Source: Porodaedalea pini (lineage: Eukaryota; Basidiomycota; Agaricomycetes; Hymenochaetales; Hymenochaetaceae). Taken from it: DNA of 64,000 nt. Shown one piece after another: positions 1 to 10,329 of this stretch. A program made the position numbers and the translations under genes. The first letter of the stretch is position 1, and the number at the start of each line of letters is the position of its first letter. The stretch is from the NCBI GenBank assembly GCA_002794775.1, contig NBAY01000001.1, forward strand, positions 2,728,001 through 2,792,000, in the 5' to 3' direction. The notes under the pieces were generated by a model, which worked only from the letters and a program-made list of their open reading frames with translations, did no database searches and had not been told where the DNA came from.

Positions 1-150
1 ATCGCTGCCAGCGAATTCGCGTGGCCGGGCGACGTCAATCGAGGGAGCTGGAGCTTGGGCTGCAGGGGCGTTCGTTGCTGCTCGGGTGAAGGCGGCAGCT
101 ACGATTGCTGCGATCTCCTGTTGCTGCCTTTGAGTGAAACCTTCAGCCAT
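1..150 (-). CDS. Gypsy-type retrotransposon gag, N-terminal fragment (cut by window edge)
   Basis: A minus-strand frame starts with ATG at 150 and stays open to position 1, giving 50 residues. It begins MAEGFTQRQQQEIAAIV, then an Ala/Pro-rich stretch, and ends with REFAGSD. This layout (short Gln/Ala-rich start, then a P-R-x-F-x-G-S element leading into the capsid-like domain) is usual for gag starts of Ty3/Gypsy elements in agaricomycetes. The capsid core, zinc knuckle and pol would lie left of the window. The assignment rests on composition and layout only, because no diagnostic domain is inside the window. Confidence 0.5.
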   Translation of the reverse strand, partial: MAEGFTQRQQQEIAAIVAAAFTRAATNAPAAQAPAPSIDVARPREFAGSD

Positions 151-996
151 CGCTGGTACAGGCGTATGTGTCAGGCGCTCAGGGGGTGTCAGCGGTGACG
201 AGTCCCTACGGGGTGTACAATAGCCTCCTGGTTCGCTTGGGAGGACGACCGACGATGTCGAGACTGTCGGTGATGATGGTGCACGGGGAGGTCGAGGCGC
301 CCAACGAGTTCGCTCGCCGGAAGACGGGTCAGTCGAGTACCAGGCGTGCCTAGTGTCACTCCACCAGAGATTATGAGTGACGTGGTTTCTGTCGTCCGCT
401 ACGTACGATTGGCGTTCCGCGTCGTAGCGTGAAGAAGAGGGGAAAGCCCGCTGTTGTTCCTCGGTGAGATCTATCTTGACTACGTCGGGGGGGGAACAGG
501 TAGGGGCTGGTTGTCCGGATGTACGTTACGCTGATGAAGGACAGGTTCGTCGGCGAGTTTGATGACCAAACGGAAGGAGGCGATCGAGATCACAATCGAC
601 AACGACGTCGACGACTGTACACGGTGTGTTACCCACGTCCAGGTCAGATGGTTCCTCCACCAAAGAGAGAGACGGAGGGCCAGGGTGGGAGAGGGTTTCC
701 TGATTAGGGTGTCAGGTCCTCCAAGGTCGAGTAGACGCCCAAATGCGGTAAGAGTCGGGGAAAGTCGGATTACTTAATACACGAACGTTCGAAAACGCCC
801 GGGCAGGGTTGAGGGTTGTCGTTCGGGGGGTTTACACGTCAAGTCCGTCGAGGGGAGCGCTCCTCTAGACCGAGTGAAGGCGAGTCGGCAGCGACGACGT
901 ACGCTGGGGATGAGCCTGGGTGGAGGTTCTGCTTTTATGTTAGGCGGGAGTCCGGGAGACGACTCGGACTGGGCAGGCCTCGGCTGACTGTCATCT

Positions 997-1040
997 GGGA
1001 CGTGCTATACTCGAGTGGAGACTCGGGACACGCTATACTC
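997..1040. repeat. Short imperfect direct repeat (two copies)
   Basis: GGGACGTGCTATACTC at 997-1012 is repeated as GGGACACGCTATACTC at 1025-1040, with two mismatches. It lies inside the inferred LTR, just next to a second, longer repeat pair. Confidence 0.75.
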
Positions 1041-1044
1041 AGGC

Positions 1045-1134
1045 TAGGTCGTCGCGGAGGTAAGAGGATTAATACAAGTCTAAACTAATACAAGGGGGAC
1101 GAGTCTCACCTAGGTCGTCGCGGAGGTAAGAGGA
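1045..1134. repeat. 24-bp perfect direct repeat, 66-bp period
   Basis: The 24-bp block beginning TAGGTCGTCGCGGAGG and ending AAGAGGA occurs at 1045-1068 and again, identical, at 1111-1134. The spacer carries its own small repeat (TAATACAAG at 1070-1078 and 1086-1094). Tandem units like this are common in U3/R regions of fungal LTRs and in LINE tails. Which element owns it is not settled. Confidence 0.8.
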
Positions 1135-1151
1135 AAAGCAGAACAAGGAGT

Positions 1152-4100
1152 TCATGCGATTCCTGAGACCTTATATAGCGATGACCGTGAGACTATATTA
1201 CCTAACATTACATAATGAGTGGGAATGGAACGAATGAAGGCAGTGTGGGAATGATTGTGTAAGATGGGTAAATATAATGAAAAGGACGAATATAATAAAG
1301 GAAATGGTAAAAGGGAAAATAAAGGAAAAGGTGAAAGTTCAGGTTCTAACAGTTGGGCGTTGTGGCTCTGGAGTAGGCGGAGTCCGGCGAGGGAGTCCGA
1401 GAAGACGTGAATTGAGTTGGTCGTGGAGCACGCATGCAGCAGGTGGGATAGAATCCAGCCCGGCAGGATCGTGAGAGCCAGGACCTCACAGTCGTAGGCG
1501 GTCTGGTGCTTGCCTAGTGGGAAAGCCTTGCGTCGGATCTCCAAATCGTGCTGATATGCGACAATGGAGGCGCCGGCGTGGTAGTCATTGGGGGAGGAGC
1601 CCATGCGCGAGCCGTCCGTGTAGATACAGATGGCCGCGCCGGGGGAGCGCTCCCAGGAGATGGCCTCCTGTTTGGCCGCGTCAGTGTCTGACTTGGTGAC
1701 GCGGCCGGTGGGAAGGTGGAAGTGGATCCTATCGCTGATACCCGCATACGGGTCTGACCAGGGAGGGGAAGGGTGGGGTGGCGTTGGGGCCACGGTGGGG
1801 ACTCGGTTATAAAGAGAGAAAGAAAAAGGGAGAGAGGAAGAATCGGGCCGGAAGGGAAGATTTCTACCTACTGAGTGCGGTGTTCTGTGAATACGGAGTG
1901 CGGCTTTTGTTTTATTAGCTCTAAATACGACGCAATTGGAAGAATAGAAGAGAAATATGACATAGCGGCTGGTTGGGCCCCCTTGTATACGCCTAGCAGG
2001 AAGCGTAGGCTACGATCCTGAACGGACTGCATGGCGTTTACGAGGGTACATTGTCGGCGTCCGTGATACCAGACGTCGGCTCCCCATGTAAGAATGGGGA
2101 GGACGCATCCGGTGTACAGGCGGCGGATGTGGTGGGTGCGGAGGCCCCGCTCGGTGTTGCCGACTATACGCAGCGCTGTGAGCGTGGAGGTCGCCTTGTC
2201 ACACGCTTTACGAATGTGGACCTTAAAGGTGAGGGCGGAGTCGAACCAGATCCCAAGCCACCGCATAGCGGAGGTGGTAGGTTTGATGACTGCGTCGGTG
2301 AGGGTGACGACGTTGCGCTGGTCGAGCGCCGCCTGTCGGTGACGAGAGCGCGGTTTGGCAAAGTGGATGAGCTCGGATTTGTCAGGCTCGATGTCCATGC
2401 CTAACTGCTGGAGGGAGGCGCGTAAAGTGGCCGTGATGTTGGCCAGAGTCGCGCAGTTTTGTTGGATGGAGGCGGACCACGTGACAACTAGATGGTCGTC
2501 AACGTAAGCGAGAAGGTCCGCGTTCTCCGTGTTTGCGGCCGCGTGCAGCGCCGTTTGGGCGCAGAGCGTGGCCAGGATGGGGGACACCGGCGAGCCTTGC
2601 GGGACGCCGATGTCGGGTTTCTCGTACGGTTCCGCTGTGAACCCGTCAAAGGACAGCGAGACCGTGCGTGATCGCATGAAGGACTGGACCCACCGACGTA
2701 GGTCGGTGGGGCAGTGCAGTGTGTGTAGGCGCTCGTCTAGATCCTCGGGCTTGACTTTATCGAAAAACCCTTGGATATCGACGGCGAGCGCGGACGCAAC
2801 TAGTTTGTCCGCGGTCGCGTCTTCGACGAGCGTAATGAGGGAGTGAGCGGCGTCTCGGACGGAATGTCCTTGGCGGCCGCCGAACTGGTTGGGTGGGAGC
2901 CAGCGCTTGGTGTTGGCCAAGTACTGGAGTCTGTTAGCGATGATTTTCTCGAGGAGCTTTCCAAGGGCTTCCTCGAGAGTGATCGGACGGTAGGAGCGGG
3001 GGGATTTGGGGTCCTTCTTGTTCGGTTTCCTCAGCATGACGACTCTTGCCGCCCGCCACATAGCCGGGTGATGTCCCAGCCGAAGGCAGTCATTGAAGAG
3101 CGTCAGAAAGTCCGGGCCATGGGTGCTCATTAGCCACTTAAGCGGCAGATAGCCCATGCCGGACAAACCGGGGGCCGAATGGTTGGACGTGTCTTTTAAA
3201 GCCCCTTGCAACTCCTTTAGAGTGATGGGGGGTGAAGGGTGTCCCCGCTCCGGTATGGGACGGGGAGATGGGGGCGGGATAGCCGGGATGGGGAAATAAG
3301 TCTGGGCGAAAGCCGTACCTTTTTGTAAGTTGGTGATCGCCGGCTCGCCTTGGTGAAGAAGTGAGGGGATAGGTGTGGTGCGTGTACCACGTCCGGCTTT
3401 TGCCCACCGCCAGATGTTAGTGGGGTCGGCTTTGTCGGAGCGTTTGGCGTAGTAGGCGCGCTTCGCCCGGCGAACTTCTTTGCGGAAGTGTCGCTGGGTG
3501 ATTTTGCGTTGGTGTGGGTTGTTGGCGGAGCAGATCGCCTCGCAGGCATCGTGGCATTCAAGGGACCACCACAACACGCGCAGCTTAGCCGACGTTTGTC
3601 GGGCCTCGTGGGTGACCGAGACAGCGTGCGTCATGGCGTCACTGATAGCCTGCACCTTGTGATCCAGCTCCTCCGTTGTTCTTGCGGGGAGAGTGAAAGC
3701 GACAGTGATGGGGTCTTCCACTGCGCTGAGCCACTCATCCCGCTTGGACGGATCAAGCCTGTATTGGGGTGAGACAGCATCGGCGGCTTCTTCTGTAGGG
3801 AGGGACCAGTGAATAATCGCGTGATCCGAGATCTCCTGGGTGTAGACATCCCAGGAGTCCCTGGTCGCCGATGCGTCGAAGTGGGGGGAAACTAGTGTGA
3901 GGTCAAGAGCTGAACTTACCTGGTTTGCGGTTTGGGGGAAGCGAGTCGGTTAGTCCCGGTGCATAGCCGGTTGCAAACCGTTTTCGTTGATCCAGTTGAC
4001 GAGCCGCTGGGCGTCGTTGATGCGACGTTGGGCGGTGGGGATATCGGTCCAGAGGTGGTGCTGCCGATTGAAGTCGCCGGCAACCACCCAGGGGTCTTCA

Positions 4101-4537
4101 GGGGGGAAGGGTAAGTCGGGGAGATGTTCTTCCGCGATGAGGCGGTGGGTTTCTCGAGAGCCGGGGGCGATCTGATTGTACACGTTAGTAACGCGCACTT
4201 GGATCGGGTGTGTTGTGTCGATGGTGAGGATGTCAGATCCGTTGGATAAGTCGGAACGGATTGTCCAAGCCTGCTTAGGGAGGTTAGTGGAGACATACGT
4301 AGCCACCCGTGGGTGGGTAGTGTCCGGTGGTGTGACGGCAATATAGCCTGGGAGTATGGGGACGCCGAAGACGGGGTTACCGTCCGGGTTGTCAAGGGAT
4401 GGGGCCGTACCAATGCGGGTGTAGGGAATTTCCTGGATAAGTAGGAAAGAAGGGGGTGATTCGGAGTCCAGCAGCGAATGCATCGCAAAAAGGGCATCTC
4501 TGCCCTTCTGCGCGTTGAACTGAATGAAATCAATCAT
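1152..4537 (-). pseudogene. LINE ORF2: endonuclease-reverse transcriptase-RNase H, broken
   Basis: Read on the minus strand from ATG at 4537. The endonuclease shows FNAQKG, IQEIPY, VYNQ and GDFNRQHH, then after a TAA at 3950 the same frame resumes with SALDLTLVSPHFD and the SDHAII motif. The endonuclease and the RT segment (617 codons from 3721) are therefore one frame with a single nonsense codon. The RT has ALAVDIQGFFDKV, GVPQGSPVSPI and catalytic YVDD (residues 406-409 counted from 3721), so its active site is intact. A one-base slip in an A-rich run near 1904-1914 moves the frame to 1152-1793, where RNase H motifs YTDGS, YDCEVLAL and VFSDSLAG are seen. The last RNase H acidic/His block is missing and the sequence becomes T-rich. 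Confidence 0.88.
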
Positions 4538-6430
4538 TCATTTCGTCATCCCCGCTGTCCGAGGCGTCGGGGTCGGGGCGGTACGCTTTCCTATTCGGGC
4601 AGCGCACGTCGTTAGCAGGGTGTCTCCCCCCACAATTCCAGCAGACTGGCTCGTGGGGGCAGGCGGATTCTTTCGGGACGTTTTCCGTGGCGCACAATTG
4701 ACAACGCGCCTGGTGGTCTTGTGTGCGGTGCATTCCGGCGCAATGTGCACACCGGAACGATTGTTGGCATCCCCTCGCGATGTGACCAAGGGCTTGGCAC
4801 CGGTCGCATTGGGAGAAGATGGGGCGTGACTTTCGTAACGCCAGCCGCACGCGCTGCCCAAACATGTAAACTGGTTTGTTGAGCAGTTGTGCGCGCAGCC
4901 GGTCCTGGGGATCGTCAAAGGTGAGCACCACGGGACAATGCGTTAGCGCCGCCTCCCCGATGACGTCGAGCTTCTCGGGGGGGCGGTGTAGTAGGGGTCA
5001 TAGGCATATCGGAGGTTGGCGAGGGCGGGGTTCGCTTTAACCTCACTTACCACATACTCCTTGTCGTAGGGGGCCGCGTTGGGGGAAGGGCGGACCGGAA
5101 CTCTGCTAATAATGAGGGTGGCGCGCTTGTCGACGCGCTTTCCCTGAACGGAACCTGTGTGGCCGGGTAGAATGGCCGCGCAGATCCCTGCCGCATGAGC
5201 ATCGATCTGAGTGGGGACCCCTTGGCCGGGCGAGAAGACAACGACAGCATTGCCTTTGGCGCTCCACCTAGCTGCCAAGACTTTAAGCTTGTTGGCTGTG
5301 GGGAGCGCCGCCACGTGGTCTCTGACACGTACCGTCAGGACGTGGTTCGCCGGCCGCTCGATGGCAGGGATGGGAGGGTCAAATTGCGCCACCAAGGTGG
5401 GCTCTTTAGTGTGAGTGGAGAGAGGAGGAAGCTTACGTTTCTCCTTCTGAGGGGGGATGGGGTTTGTCGCTGGTGCGGGCGCTGTTGCTGGAGAAGCGGC
5501 AGCGGCCGCGTATGTTCCGGGTGCCGGTCCCGAGGGTGTGGTGACGGCCGGGGTGTTGGGTGCGGGCTGGCTAGCTGGGGTAGGTGCCGGAGCCGGTGCC
5601 GGTGTAACCGGTGCCTTCTTCGGAGGTTGTTGGGTCCGCTTATCAATAGTATCTACCCGCCGGGACAAACCGGAAATCTGGTCCGCGACTCCCCGCACCA
5701 ATCGGGTGAGGTTAGCAAGCGGGTCAGTAGTCTGGGCAGAGGGTTGGGGGTCAGTGGGGCCTTTTCCCTTCCCGTGGTATAGGGGGAAGCGGATAGCAGG
5801 GTGTGCCGCGTCGAAGGTTTCCCTGGCGTGGTGAATGGCGGCGCTCGCGGCGCTGTCCTTGGTGGGATCCAGCTTCTCTATCTCGTATACCGTATCCAGG
5901 GCGTGCCCTAGAATGGCGCCTAAGTGTTGGGCGGCCACCATGGCCAGGGTGGGTATATCGTCGGTGCCAGTTGCACCTTGCGCATAGACCGTGTTCGCCT
6001 CCTCAACCAGGGGAACGAAGCGGGCCAGGTGCTGTAACGCCAGAGGGATGTCGGTTGGGATGGAGTCGCGAGTGCGTCCTGGTGTGAGGGCCTCCTGAAT
6101 GCGCACAGTCTTCGGGCGCTTAGGGGTCGAGGGTTGGTTGGGTCCGAACACGTCCAGTGTCTCCACATCCATAGCGGGGTCAGCCGGTCCCAGCGAGGAC
6201 CAGTTAACGTCAGGCAGCGGGGTGTTGGACCCTCCAGTCGGTGTTGGTGATGCCGCGGCAGCACGGCTGGCTGAGGACGTTCCTGAAGGAACGAGTGTGG
6301 GGTTTGTTGAGGAGTCTCTCTTCGTCCCCAGGGCTGGTTTCGGGGGTGGAGGAGGTAATCTCGAAGGGTTGGGTGGTTTGCCAGTCATTGCGAAATGTTT
6401 GGTAAAATGCGAATATTTCGATGGTGGTGG
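1214..6430 (-). mobile_element. Tad1-like non-LTR retrotransposon (LINE), decayed
   Basis: A minus-strand LINE with the classic two-ORF order: ORF1 with CCHC zinc knuckles, then ORF2 with AP-type endonuclease, reverse transcriptase and RNase H. The ORF1 stop overlaps the ORF2 start by a few bases (4530-4537). This order, with RNase H after the RT, matches the Tad1/I groups common in fungi. I see three inactivating lesions: a frameshift in a C-run of ORF1 (4977-4984), a TAA in the endonuclease (3950-3952) and a frameshift in an A-run after the RT (about 1904-1914). The RNase H end also appears lost. Outer boundaries are approximate, and no target-site duplication was found. Confidence 0.85.
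4530..6388 (-). pseudogene. LINE ORF1: Gag-like protein with CCHC knuckles, frameshifted
   Basis: The element's own start is probably the ATG at 6388 (MTGKPPNPSRLPPPPP). The open frame extends further upstream to 6604 only because host exon sequence is fused in frame. The N-terminal half is Pro/Ala/Thr-rich. The C-terminal part, in another frame from about 4931, has one canonical zinc knuckle CDRCQALGHIARGC and further Cys/His clusters (CAHCAGMH, CWNCGGRH). The frame changes at a run of seven C on the minus strand (4977-4984): after TAPP the sensible continuation is EKLDVIGEAALTH in the next frame. This is a one-base indel, and RNA-binding ORF1 function is presumably lost. Confidence 0.82.
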
Positions 6431-6439
6431 TAACAAGTC

Positions 6440-7320
6440 AAAAAGGGATGGCAGATACCAGACGCGCCCAACGACCAAGACGATTACGTAGAGATTTATA
6501 GCCACCGTGAGGGCCCAGTATGAGCTTCCTAATCTCACTCCTAGGAAGCTCCAAAACGCCGGAGTAGGATGGGCAATTTTAGTAAGGAGTAGTATAGTAA
6601 GCACGAAGAGCGCAAGTCAAGTGCGGGCACATGCAACGAATTTGGAGAATATTAACAGACCAATTGAGCCGACAAGAGCTAAAGTGGGAAACGCGATAAT
6701 TCGCCAGCTATTGTTCCAAAACATGAAGAGGCGGTATATCTGAAAGGCACGTGTCGCGTTAGGGCATGTTAAAAATCCTTGCGTTTATCTACGTACAAGC
6801 AAGGCATCTGTTATCAATTTGGTACGAAGCCCCTTTGTTTACCAAGATTAGCCACCATTTGTTGAGTTCAGAGCATTCCATACTAACGCTGCGTACCCCA
6901 ATACACTCCATACGTCACCGTATTCGAAAAAGTAGACTCCTAGCGGTCCTCCTGGATCTCCCCTATGGTCAATGAACATCAACTCATTGAACTTAGGTCC
7001 TACGCCGACAAATATGGAGCCAAGGACGAAATTGGTGGAAATAAAGACGACGAAATGCCATTTGATCTTCCCTTCTGCTGGATGCAGCAGGAGCAGATAC
7101 AGACATCCGAGGAAAATTGCGACGTGAATGCCTGCAAAAAAGGACGAACAAGGCGTTGAAAAGAAGGAAAAAATAGATATGAGAAATCGATAGTTAGTAA
7201 AGTAAGCATAGCGTACCGTATGCTACTGCGCTGATGATGGTCCCATTCAGCAGCGAGCGCTCCACGCTAATTGATTGTTCGGATTCTTTAGCCAGTGGAA
7301 AAACATGAGGTTGATGGTGG
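6440..7320 (-). pseudogene. 5' half of a basidiomycete multi-pass membrane-protein gene, interrupted by the LINE
   Basis: Minus-strand exons read as one family. Exon A (about 7209-7310) encodes VERSLLNGTIISAVAYG and ends at donor GTACGC. Exon B from 7132 encodes GIHVAIFLGCLYLLLLHP and later GDPGGPLGVYFFEYGDVW. Exon C from about 6741 encodes IYRLFMFWNNSWRIIAFP, then FWSFLGVRLGSS and the hydrophobic VAINLYVIVLVVGRVW. This is the layout of the large uncharacterised basidiomycete family of roughly seven-helix membrane proteins. After GRVW the frame runs straight into LINE sequence, so the C-terminal half is missing. I found no good start Met upstream of exon A. Exon B meets a stop with no in-phase donor. 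The gene is probably dead. Confidence 0.65.
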
Positions 7321-8057
7321 AGGTTTGTTCCCGATTTAACAGGATTTGTAGAAGATAACTATACCAGAGAAGTTGGCTCGGGCTTTTATGTTCCGCAGTG
7401 AGTAGAGCATGTTGCTTTTATGTTCTTACTCGAAAAAGACGAAGCACTAAAGACCTGTGGACACAGGATCGTAGTGTAAACTGCGCAATCAAATGAATTT
7501 GATGGGCGATTGCAAGTAAAACAAAGCCGCCGCCAGCTTCAACATCGTTTTGACCGCGGACAGATACGTTGCTGGCGAGACTAGTCTGAAGCTTGGTTTC
7601 GAGCCAGAGCACAAGTGTGAGAAGGTACTGCGCGCTGCGTTCCTTGATACTACGAGGACGGCGGCGTTGACGGCGGCACGTGAGCCGGTACATAAGCTGT
7701 GCACAGAGATACAGTCGGAGAATGCGTGTGAAAGACCGAGTCGGCGCATTTGCTGGAGCGGTCACAGCCAATAGTGACACATTGATAGCCCGCGCTCCAT
7801 GGAGCTTGTATAATTGAGCTCGAATAAAACAATAAAACACCCTTTCAGCACTAGCTTCAGACCAGTGACAACGCGTGTGCGGAGCCAGACCATAAAAACG
7901 TCCTGGTGGCAGTATACACAATAACCTCAGTAGGATTGTTCTTTGCACAATGTCACAGTAACAACAAATTCCTGAAAGCAAAATATGAAAAGATATAAGA
8001 TACAAGCCAGAGAGGCAAACCGGCTTTGTACATCGAAAATAATCGGGAGAAAGGACT
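7321..8057. other. Gene-free spacer
   Basis: Lies between the interrupted membrane-protein gene and the SDR gene. A 195-codon minus-strand frame exists (7418-8005), but its composition is Arg/Leu/Cys-rich with no domain, and no splice-consistent extension was seen. No repeat or RNA gene was recognised. Confidence 0.6.
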
Positions 8058-9091
8058 TTACGTCCCGATATCTTCAGGCTTATTTAAGAGCCTGCCCTCC
8101 ATACCTCCTTCGACCATGACTACCTGGCCTGTAACATGGCCCGATAGGACAGAAGAAGCAAGAAACACGATTTGATGTGCAACGTCATATGGAGTTGCAA
8201 CTTTCTTCAGAGGTGTTCTAAGCACAATCGGAGTCAACGTCATCGAAAGTAAACATGAAAGGAGAACGCACGTCGCAAGGGCACGGTAGACTGTGTCCGG
8301 ATTTGATAGAGCCTTTTCAGCCATCGGCGTCCTGACCCAACCAGGTGCAATGCAGTTGACACGGCCCTTCGGCGCGATCTTGACTATTTCGTTCTTGAGC
8401 GACAGGAGGAATCCATACATCATTGCTGAATGCATACAGTTGAAACGACATTCGCTCGATATTCTTTATATTCTCATACCGCTTTTTGAGGCTGCATAGT
8501 CTGCGTGACCAGCTTCTCCGTACTTTCCGGAGGTGCTTCCAATGAGAACAACAGAGACCTTATCTCGCGTTGAGGCAGGTACATCGGGCCTATCGAGACG
8601 GCGGAGAAATTCGCGTACGACAAGGAAAGAAGACGTCAAATTGGTAGAGATCGTTTTATTCCACTGCTCGAGAGACATCTGCGCAATCGGTGCGTCTTGA
8701 TTAGGCCAGATTCCATGATTCACGATGAGGACCTGCACAGGCTTCTCCGCGAATGCGTCGAAGAGCTTTACAACGTCTGATTCGGACGTCAGATCCGCTT
8801 GAGCTGTTGAGAAATGGGTGTACATGTCTCCTTGGAGTGATTTTAACGCGTCGCTATTCGTGTTGTAGTGCGCGATGACATCTGCGCCCTGTTCTACACA
8901 CAATATGAGTACAACTGAAGAATGTGTGGGACGAATGACTTCAATGAGCTCTCACCGAGGAAGAGGCGTGCAGTTGCGAAGCCGATCCCGCCGTTTGCGC
9001 CTGATGTGATTTCAGTTGGAATTTATGGTATAATTTGTTGAAGTTCTCGACCTGTGACGAGAACACGAGTGTCTTTTAAGCCAAGGTCCAT
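8058..9091 (-). CDS. Short-chain dehydrogenase/reductase (SDR)
   Basis: NAD(P)H-dependent oxidoreductase of the classical SDR fold, most like 3-oxoacyl-reductase/FabG-type enzymes. The substrate is unknown. Exons on the minus strand: 9052-9091, 8956-9000, 8480-8893, 8272-8425, 8058-8217, totalling 813 nt (270 aa). The start MDLGLKDTRVLVTG leads into the dinucleotide-binding motif TGANGGIG, which is split by intron 1. The NHG element (IVNHGIWP), catalytic Ser (LIGSTSGKYG) and the YxxxK pair (YAASK, split by intron 3) are all present. So is the PGWVRTPM loop typical of the family. The protein has no signal peptide and is probably cytosolic. It is divergently transcribed from OPI3 with about 160 bp between the starts. 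Confidence 0.9.
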
Positions 9092-9253
9092 TAATATTGT
9101 TATATCGCACGTATGTAAATTGCGGTGATGGTGGTCGGGAGCAACCCTAGATCCAGCTCGGAAAGAAAGCCGAAAAGACACGTCGCACGCGCGTGTCTTC
9201 GAGTGAAGGCATCTTGCTTTACGCCCTTAACGACAGCGAGCGCAGCGAGGACG

Positions 9254-10135
9254 ATGCTGTGGGTAGACTTTGGCAAGACGTCGTTATTTGTGTCTCTGGC
9301 ATCTATAACGTTCAACCCACTGGCATGGAACATCGTAGCGCGCAATGGTACGTTTGCACCGAGCCGGAACGCGTCGCATACTCATCTTCTCTTGTCAGAA
9401 TACCGCAACAAAACGTTGACGCGTCTTTTTGGTGGGAATGCAAAGGCTGGATGTTATTTCCTGGCGCTCACGATCTTTTCGTTCGGTATCCTTCGTGATT
9501 CTCTGTGAGTGAGCAAGAAAATACGTCGCGATTTGCACTGCGTCGCTCACAGCAACGTCTGTACAGGTACAACCGCGCCCTTGTCGAGCAGCCTACCCAC
9601 CCGATCTTGCCTAATGATTCGCCTCTGAACCTTCAAATTTTCGTTCCTGTCGCACTTTTTCTTGCTGGCCAGACACTCGTTATTTCGTCGACATGGGCGC
9701 TCGGAATCACAGGCACCTTCCTTGGGGATTACTTTGGAATACTGTGCGTGAATCTCTATTTTCAAATGCTGTGTGTCCCTGACTCTACGGGAGTTAGCAT
9801 GGACCACCGCGTTGAAGGCTTCCCTTTCAACATTGTCGAAAACCCTATGTACACCGGAAGCACGATGTGCTTCCTGGCCACAGCTCTCTGGTAAGGGCAC
9901 TTGCGTCACTAATCTGGTATGATACTTACGTGTTTTAGGTATGAGAAGCCGGCTGGCCTCCTCATTACGCTCTTCGTACACTTTTGCTACACTATCGCAC
10001 TTAAGTTTGAAGGGTACAAATTTCTCCAGCCGAGATTATACTTGAGCTAACGCTAGCTGGCACAGACCTTTCACGACTATGATATACTCAAAGCGCTCGG
10101 AAACCAACACCGGCAAGGTCAAGAAGGAACTCTGA
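9254..10135 (+). CDS. OPI3: Phospholipid N-methyltransferase, OPI3 family
   Basis: Catalyses the last two methylations of phosphatidylethanolamine to phosphatidylcholine with S-adenosylmethionine, in the ER membrane. Exons 9254-9347, 9399-9504, 9567-9743, 9798-9890, 9939-10013 and 10066-10135 sum to 615 nt (204 aa), the usual length for the family. Conserved blocks: NPLAWNIVAR near the N-terminus, TRLFGG and FSFGILRDSLYNRAL, then the SAM-binding region GDYFGILMDHRVEGFPF and NPMYTGSTM. The C-terminal YEKPAGLL and FEGPFTTMIYSKR follow. Several hydrophobic helices are seen and the C-terminus ends in a Lys-rich tail (KVKKEL). An upstream in-frame ATG at 9125 would add 43 basic residues, but the family normally starts as chosen here. 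Confidence 0.93.
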
Positions 10136-10329
10136 GTCCTTACTTCCTTACGACGAAAAGGCGAATTATTTCCGTCAGTCCGACATAGACAGCAAGCTTT
10201 TTCACCAGTGTGGCTGCTCTAGATGACATTTAGAATATTAGAGTATTCAACTACTTTATGCAAAAGTAATGATACGTGGGGAGGTTTTGTCTAACTAAGG
10301 AGCGGAGTGATCACTAGCTTCTGTTTTTG

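Larger units (their letters stand above)
151..1213 (-). mobile_element. Probable leader and 5' LTR of the Gypsy element
   Basis: This gene-free stretch lies directly upstream of the gag start on the minus strand. A TATA-like TATATAAGG reads on the minus strand near 1172-1180. About 35 nt upstream of it is a possible LTR start, TGTAATGTTAGG (near 1202-1213). Two sets of direct repeats follow downstream. A possible primer-binding stretch beginning TGGTACTCG reads on the minus strand near 330-345. The LTR ends and the primer site are inferred, because the second LTR is outside the window. Confidence 0.35.

Noticed and set aside
3916..3950. Two compensating frameshifts in the LINE endonuclease
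   Set aside because: Reading straight through a single TAA in the original frame gives SALDLTLVSPHFD and SDHAII, so one nonsense codon explains the region better.
4530..4829. Frames on the plus strand inside the LINE
   Set aside because: Shadows of ORF1 and ORF2. All recognisable motifs lie on the minus strand.
7418..8005. 195-codon minus-strand frame
   Set aside because: No domain, Cys/Arg/Leu-rich composition, no splice-consistent neighbours. Could not be supported as a gene.
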